NCBI GenBank assembly: GCA_902762335.1
Contig: CACWNZ010000091.1
Coordinates: forward strand, 1 to 6,382
DNA length: 6,382 bases
Reading direction: 5' to 3'
From: an uncultured Ruminococcus sp.
GTDB lineage: Bacteria; Bacillota; Clostridia; Oscillospirales; Acutalibacteraceae
Shown here: piece by piece, positions 4,768 to 6,382 of the stretch
Layout: every line of letters begins with the position of its first letter
How positions within the stretch are numbered: position 1 is the first letter of the stretch
Program-made: the position numbers and the translations under genes
Notes under the pieces: model-generated
Databases searched by the model: none
The model's input: the letters and a program-made list of their open reading frames with translations, nothing else
What the model was told of the DNA's origin: nothing

Positions 4768-6382
4768 TCAGATTTCCTCTATCTTGTCGTTGGTGAGCCA
4801 TCCATTTCTGCCGTCGGCAATTTCTACCTCCACCCACTTGTTTATCGACTTGTCGGTGATTTTCACCTTCGTTCCCTCATGGAGCACGAAGTTGGTTTCG
4901 GAATTGTCGGCAGGAGTCTTCTTCACGCTGGCCGACGGCGCGATGACGATGGCACCGTTGCGGTTTTCGAGTTGCCGTTTCTGCTGGTAGGCGAAGATGT
5001 TGGCCAGGATGAAGATGACGAAGAATGCCAATGCCCCGAAGAAACCTATCTTCCTGAGCCTGAGGTTATCGGCGAAGAGATAGATGAGCACGAGGAGCAA
5101 GACGAGAATGATGCTCACGATGGCCACATATGCCCATCGGTCGACGCTGGTGAGATTGACCAGCGACTGATACCATGTGACGAAGAACATCTCCGATGCC
5201 GGTGCTATCTTGTCGATGGTCTTCGACTGTGCGAGCTGCAGGTTGAAGCGTATGTCCTCGTCGCCGGGCGACAGCATGAAAGCCCGCTCATAGTTGATGA
5301 TGGCCTTGGTGATGTTGTCGGCCCTGTAGTAGGCATTGCCCAGGTTGTAGTAGAGTTCGGCACTCACCCCCTGCTTGAGCAGTTCCTCATAGTCTTTGAT
5401 GGCCTGCTGGTAGTTGCCCTTGGTGTATTCGGCATCGGCATTGGCCTTGGTGACGGCCATGGCCTGCAATGGCAACAGCAGGGCAAGGAGTATCACAGCC
5501 ATGGAGGCGTTTGTTCGTTTCTTTCTTGATTTCATCGACTCTTCAATTTTCATGATGGCGGTCATGGCCGACTCGAAGGTCTTGCTCATGTTTCCGGCGG
5601 GGTCGCCGGGTGCATAGCGCTCATACTCACACTCATCGAGCGCCTCGATGAACTTGTCGACGGTGATGCTGTCGACCCCCCGCTGGGCGAGCTGGTCGCT
5701 GACATTCTCGCGCGAGAGCTGTTCGACAGGCATATTGAGCTTGTCGCCCACATATCCCCAGAGCGCCTTGAGCACCTCGTCGTAGAAAGCGCCGTTCTCG
5801 CCATTGAGCATCAGTCGGTTGGCCGTTCTCAGTCGGCGTGTAGCCACCTTGTTGGCCTTCTTTCCCCTCATCTTGCTGATGTTGGCATTGTCGATGGCCC
5901 TCTTGCGGAACATCACCAAGAGGCCGAGGAAAATAGCCAGCGGCAGGGCTATCCACACCCAATAGGCCCTCGAGCCGAAGAAGAACTCATTGGCCTTGTG
6001 GATATTGGCCACACCTTTCTTGATGGGATGGATATCCTTGTGCTTGAGGTCGGAATAGTCGCTTACCGAAGCTGTACCGTCGCCGGCCGCCACCTTCAGG
6101 CTGAAAGGCTGCGTCTTGATGGTCTTGTAGGCATTGGCCCCCGTGTCGTAATAGGTGAACTCCACTGCCGGAATCTCGTATTCGCCCTTGTTCTTGGGTA
6201 CCGCCAGGAAGTCGTATACCATGTTGCCCTCCACCCCGTTTGCGGTGAGCCGTGTCTTCTCCGTCACCTTCGGGTCGTATTTCTCGAAGTCTTTAGGAAA
6301 TTCCACCACGGGTTCCTTGATGAGCTTGAGGTTGCCTATGCCGCCCACCACCACGCGCAGTGTGATGGGGTCGCCGGCTTTC
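4768..6382 (-). CDS. BatD-BatE fusion, aerotolerance operon protein (N-terminus outside window)
   Basis: A minus-strand frame of 537 residues, open to the right edge; it reads KAGDPITLR before the GTG at 6354, so that GTG is not the start. The first part is BatD (PF13584-like): GIGNLKLI, FPKDFEKYDPKV, a beta domain, a membrane helix (about 5908-5967) and a cytoplasmic region ending YERYAPGDPAG and MTAIMKIEESMK. Without any stop it continues into BatE: the basic stretch MKSRKKRTNAS, a signal-like segment (5455-5502), two TPRs (about 5240-5450: AEYTKGNYQQAIKDY and YYNLGNAYYRADNITKAI), SEMFFVTWYQSLVNL, two helices (about 5071-5138 and 4990-5050) and a C-terminal SH3-like domain ending NGWLTNDKIEEI. 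The two halves are usually separate genes as far as I recall. Bat proteins form an envelope system linked to oxygen and stress tolerance in Bacteroides, with an unresolved mechanism. A lost stop codon or sequencing error is the alternative to a real fusion. Confidence 0.9.
   Translation of the reverse strand, partial: KAGDPITLRVVVGGIGNLKLIKEPVVEFPKDFEKYDPKVTEKTRLTANGVEGNMVYDFLAVPKNKGEYEIPAVEFTYYDTGANAYKTIKTQPFSLKVAAGDGTASVSDYSDLKHKDIHPIKKGVANIHKANEFFFGSRAYWVWIALPLAIFLGLLVMFRKRAIDNANISKMRGKKANKVATRRLRTANRLMLNGENGAFYDEVLKALWGYVGDKLNMPVEQLSRENVSDQLAQRGVDSITVDKFIEALDECEYERYAPGDPAGNMSKTFESAMTAIMKIEESMKSRKKRTNASMAVILLALLLPLQAMAVTKANADAEYTKGNYQQAIKDYEELLKQGVSAELYYNLGNAYYRADNITKAIINYERAFMLSPGDEDIRFNLQLAQSKTIDKIAPASEMFFVTWYQSLVNLTSVDRWAYVAIVSIILVLLLVLIYLFADNLRLRKIGFFGALAFFVIFILANIFAYQQKRQLENRNGAIVIAPSASVKKTPADNSETNFVLHEGTKVKITDKSINKWVEVEIADGRNGWLTNDKIEEI
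5455..5553 (-). other. BatD-BatE fusion point with retained BatE signal segment
   Basis: Here the BatD C-terminus (MKIEESMK) runs straight into what would be the BatE signal peptide: MKSRKKRTNAS, then MAVILLALLLPLQAMA, then the BatE mature start VTKANADAEYTKG. ATG codons at 5553, 5535 and 5502 lie in frame and could serve as internal starts for a separate BatE. No stop codon lies between the two modules. The hydrophobic segment, preceded by five basic residues, would cross the membrane from inside to outside, whether cleaved or kept as an anchor. Confidence 0.75.

Noticed and set aside
4454..4990. 178-residue plus-strand frame
   Set aside because: Antisense to PAP2 and BatE, with no recognisable motif or start signal.
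4879..5529. 216-residue plus-strand frame opposite BatE
   Set aside because: Lies antisense to well-supported BatE domains. Its acidic and histidine-rich runs mirror the codon bias of the opposite strand.
5586..5962. Minus-strand frames of 72 and 109 residues within BatD
   Set aside because: They overlap the BatD C-terminal region in alternative frames and show low-complexity Ser/Arg/Gly composition.
6352..6354. GTG as the start of the Bat fusion gene
   Set aside because: The frame stays open to the right edge and the upstream residues KAGDPITLR fit BatD, so the gene is truncated by the window.

Overview
The window appears to join DNA from two different bacterial lineages. Positions 1 to about 4330 look like a low-GC-type Gram-positive gut bacterium, probably a Clostridia/Ruminococcus-like Firmicute. 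The genes here have strong Shine-Dalgarno sites (AAAGGAG, TGAGGT), there is a consensus TATAAT promoter, and there is a ProXp-ala/PrdX-type editing protein. Positions from about 4372 to 6382 look like Bacteroidota, probably Prevotella-like. This part carries batD/batE aerotolerance genes and a Bacteroidota-style PAP2 phosphatase that has no usable Shine-Dalgarno site. The PAP2 reading frame loses its homology and stops at the border, so the simplest reading is a chimeric metagenomic contig. A real recombination cannot be excluded from the sequence alone.

Layout of the left part: the 3' end of dnaJ (plus strand) converges on fabV (minus strand), and the two share a strong bidirectional terminator. 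fabV (NADH-dependent enoyl-ACP reductase) has its own promoter, an extended -10 TATAAT with a TTG-type -35 at 17 bp. Upstream of it on the minus strand is a compact operon read as ybaK-like ProXp-ala editing protein, SprT-like zinc protein, rlmA-like 23S rRNA methyltransferase, then a two-domain lipoprotein. All three internal junctions use the same device: the TGA stop codon is also the first half of the TGAGGT ribosome binding site of the next gene. This suggests tight translational coupling. Two of the four products act on the translation machinery.

Layout of the right part: a long minus-strand frame open to the window edge encodes the C-terminal part of BatD joined in frame to a complete BatE (signal-like segment, two TPRs, two membrane helices, SH3-like domain). 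It is followed after 11 bases by the PAP2 gene. The BatD-BatE fusion has a self-consistent predicted membrane topology and is the most interesting biological observation here. I found no CRISPR array, mobile element, tRNA or rRNA, no gene-free stretch longer than 300 bases, and nothing that I would call a new defence or metabolic system.
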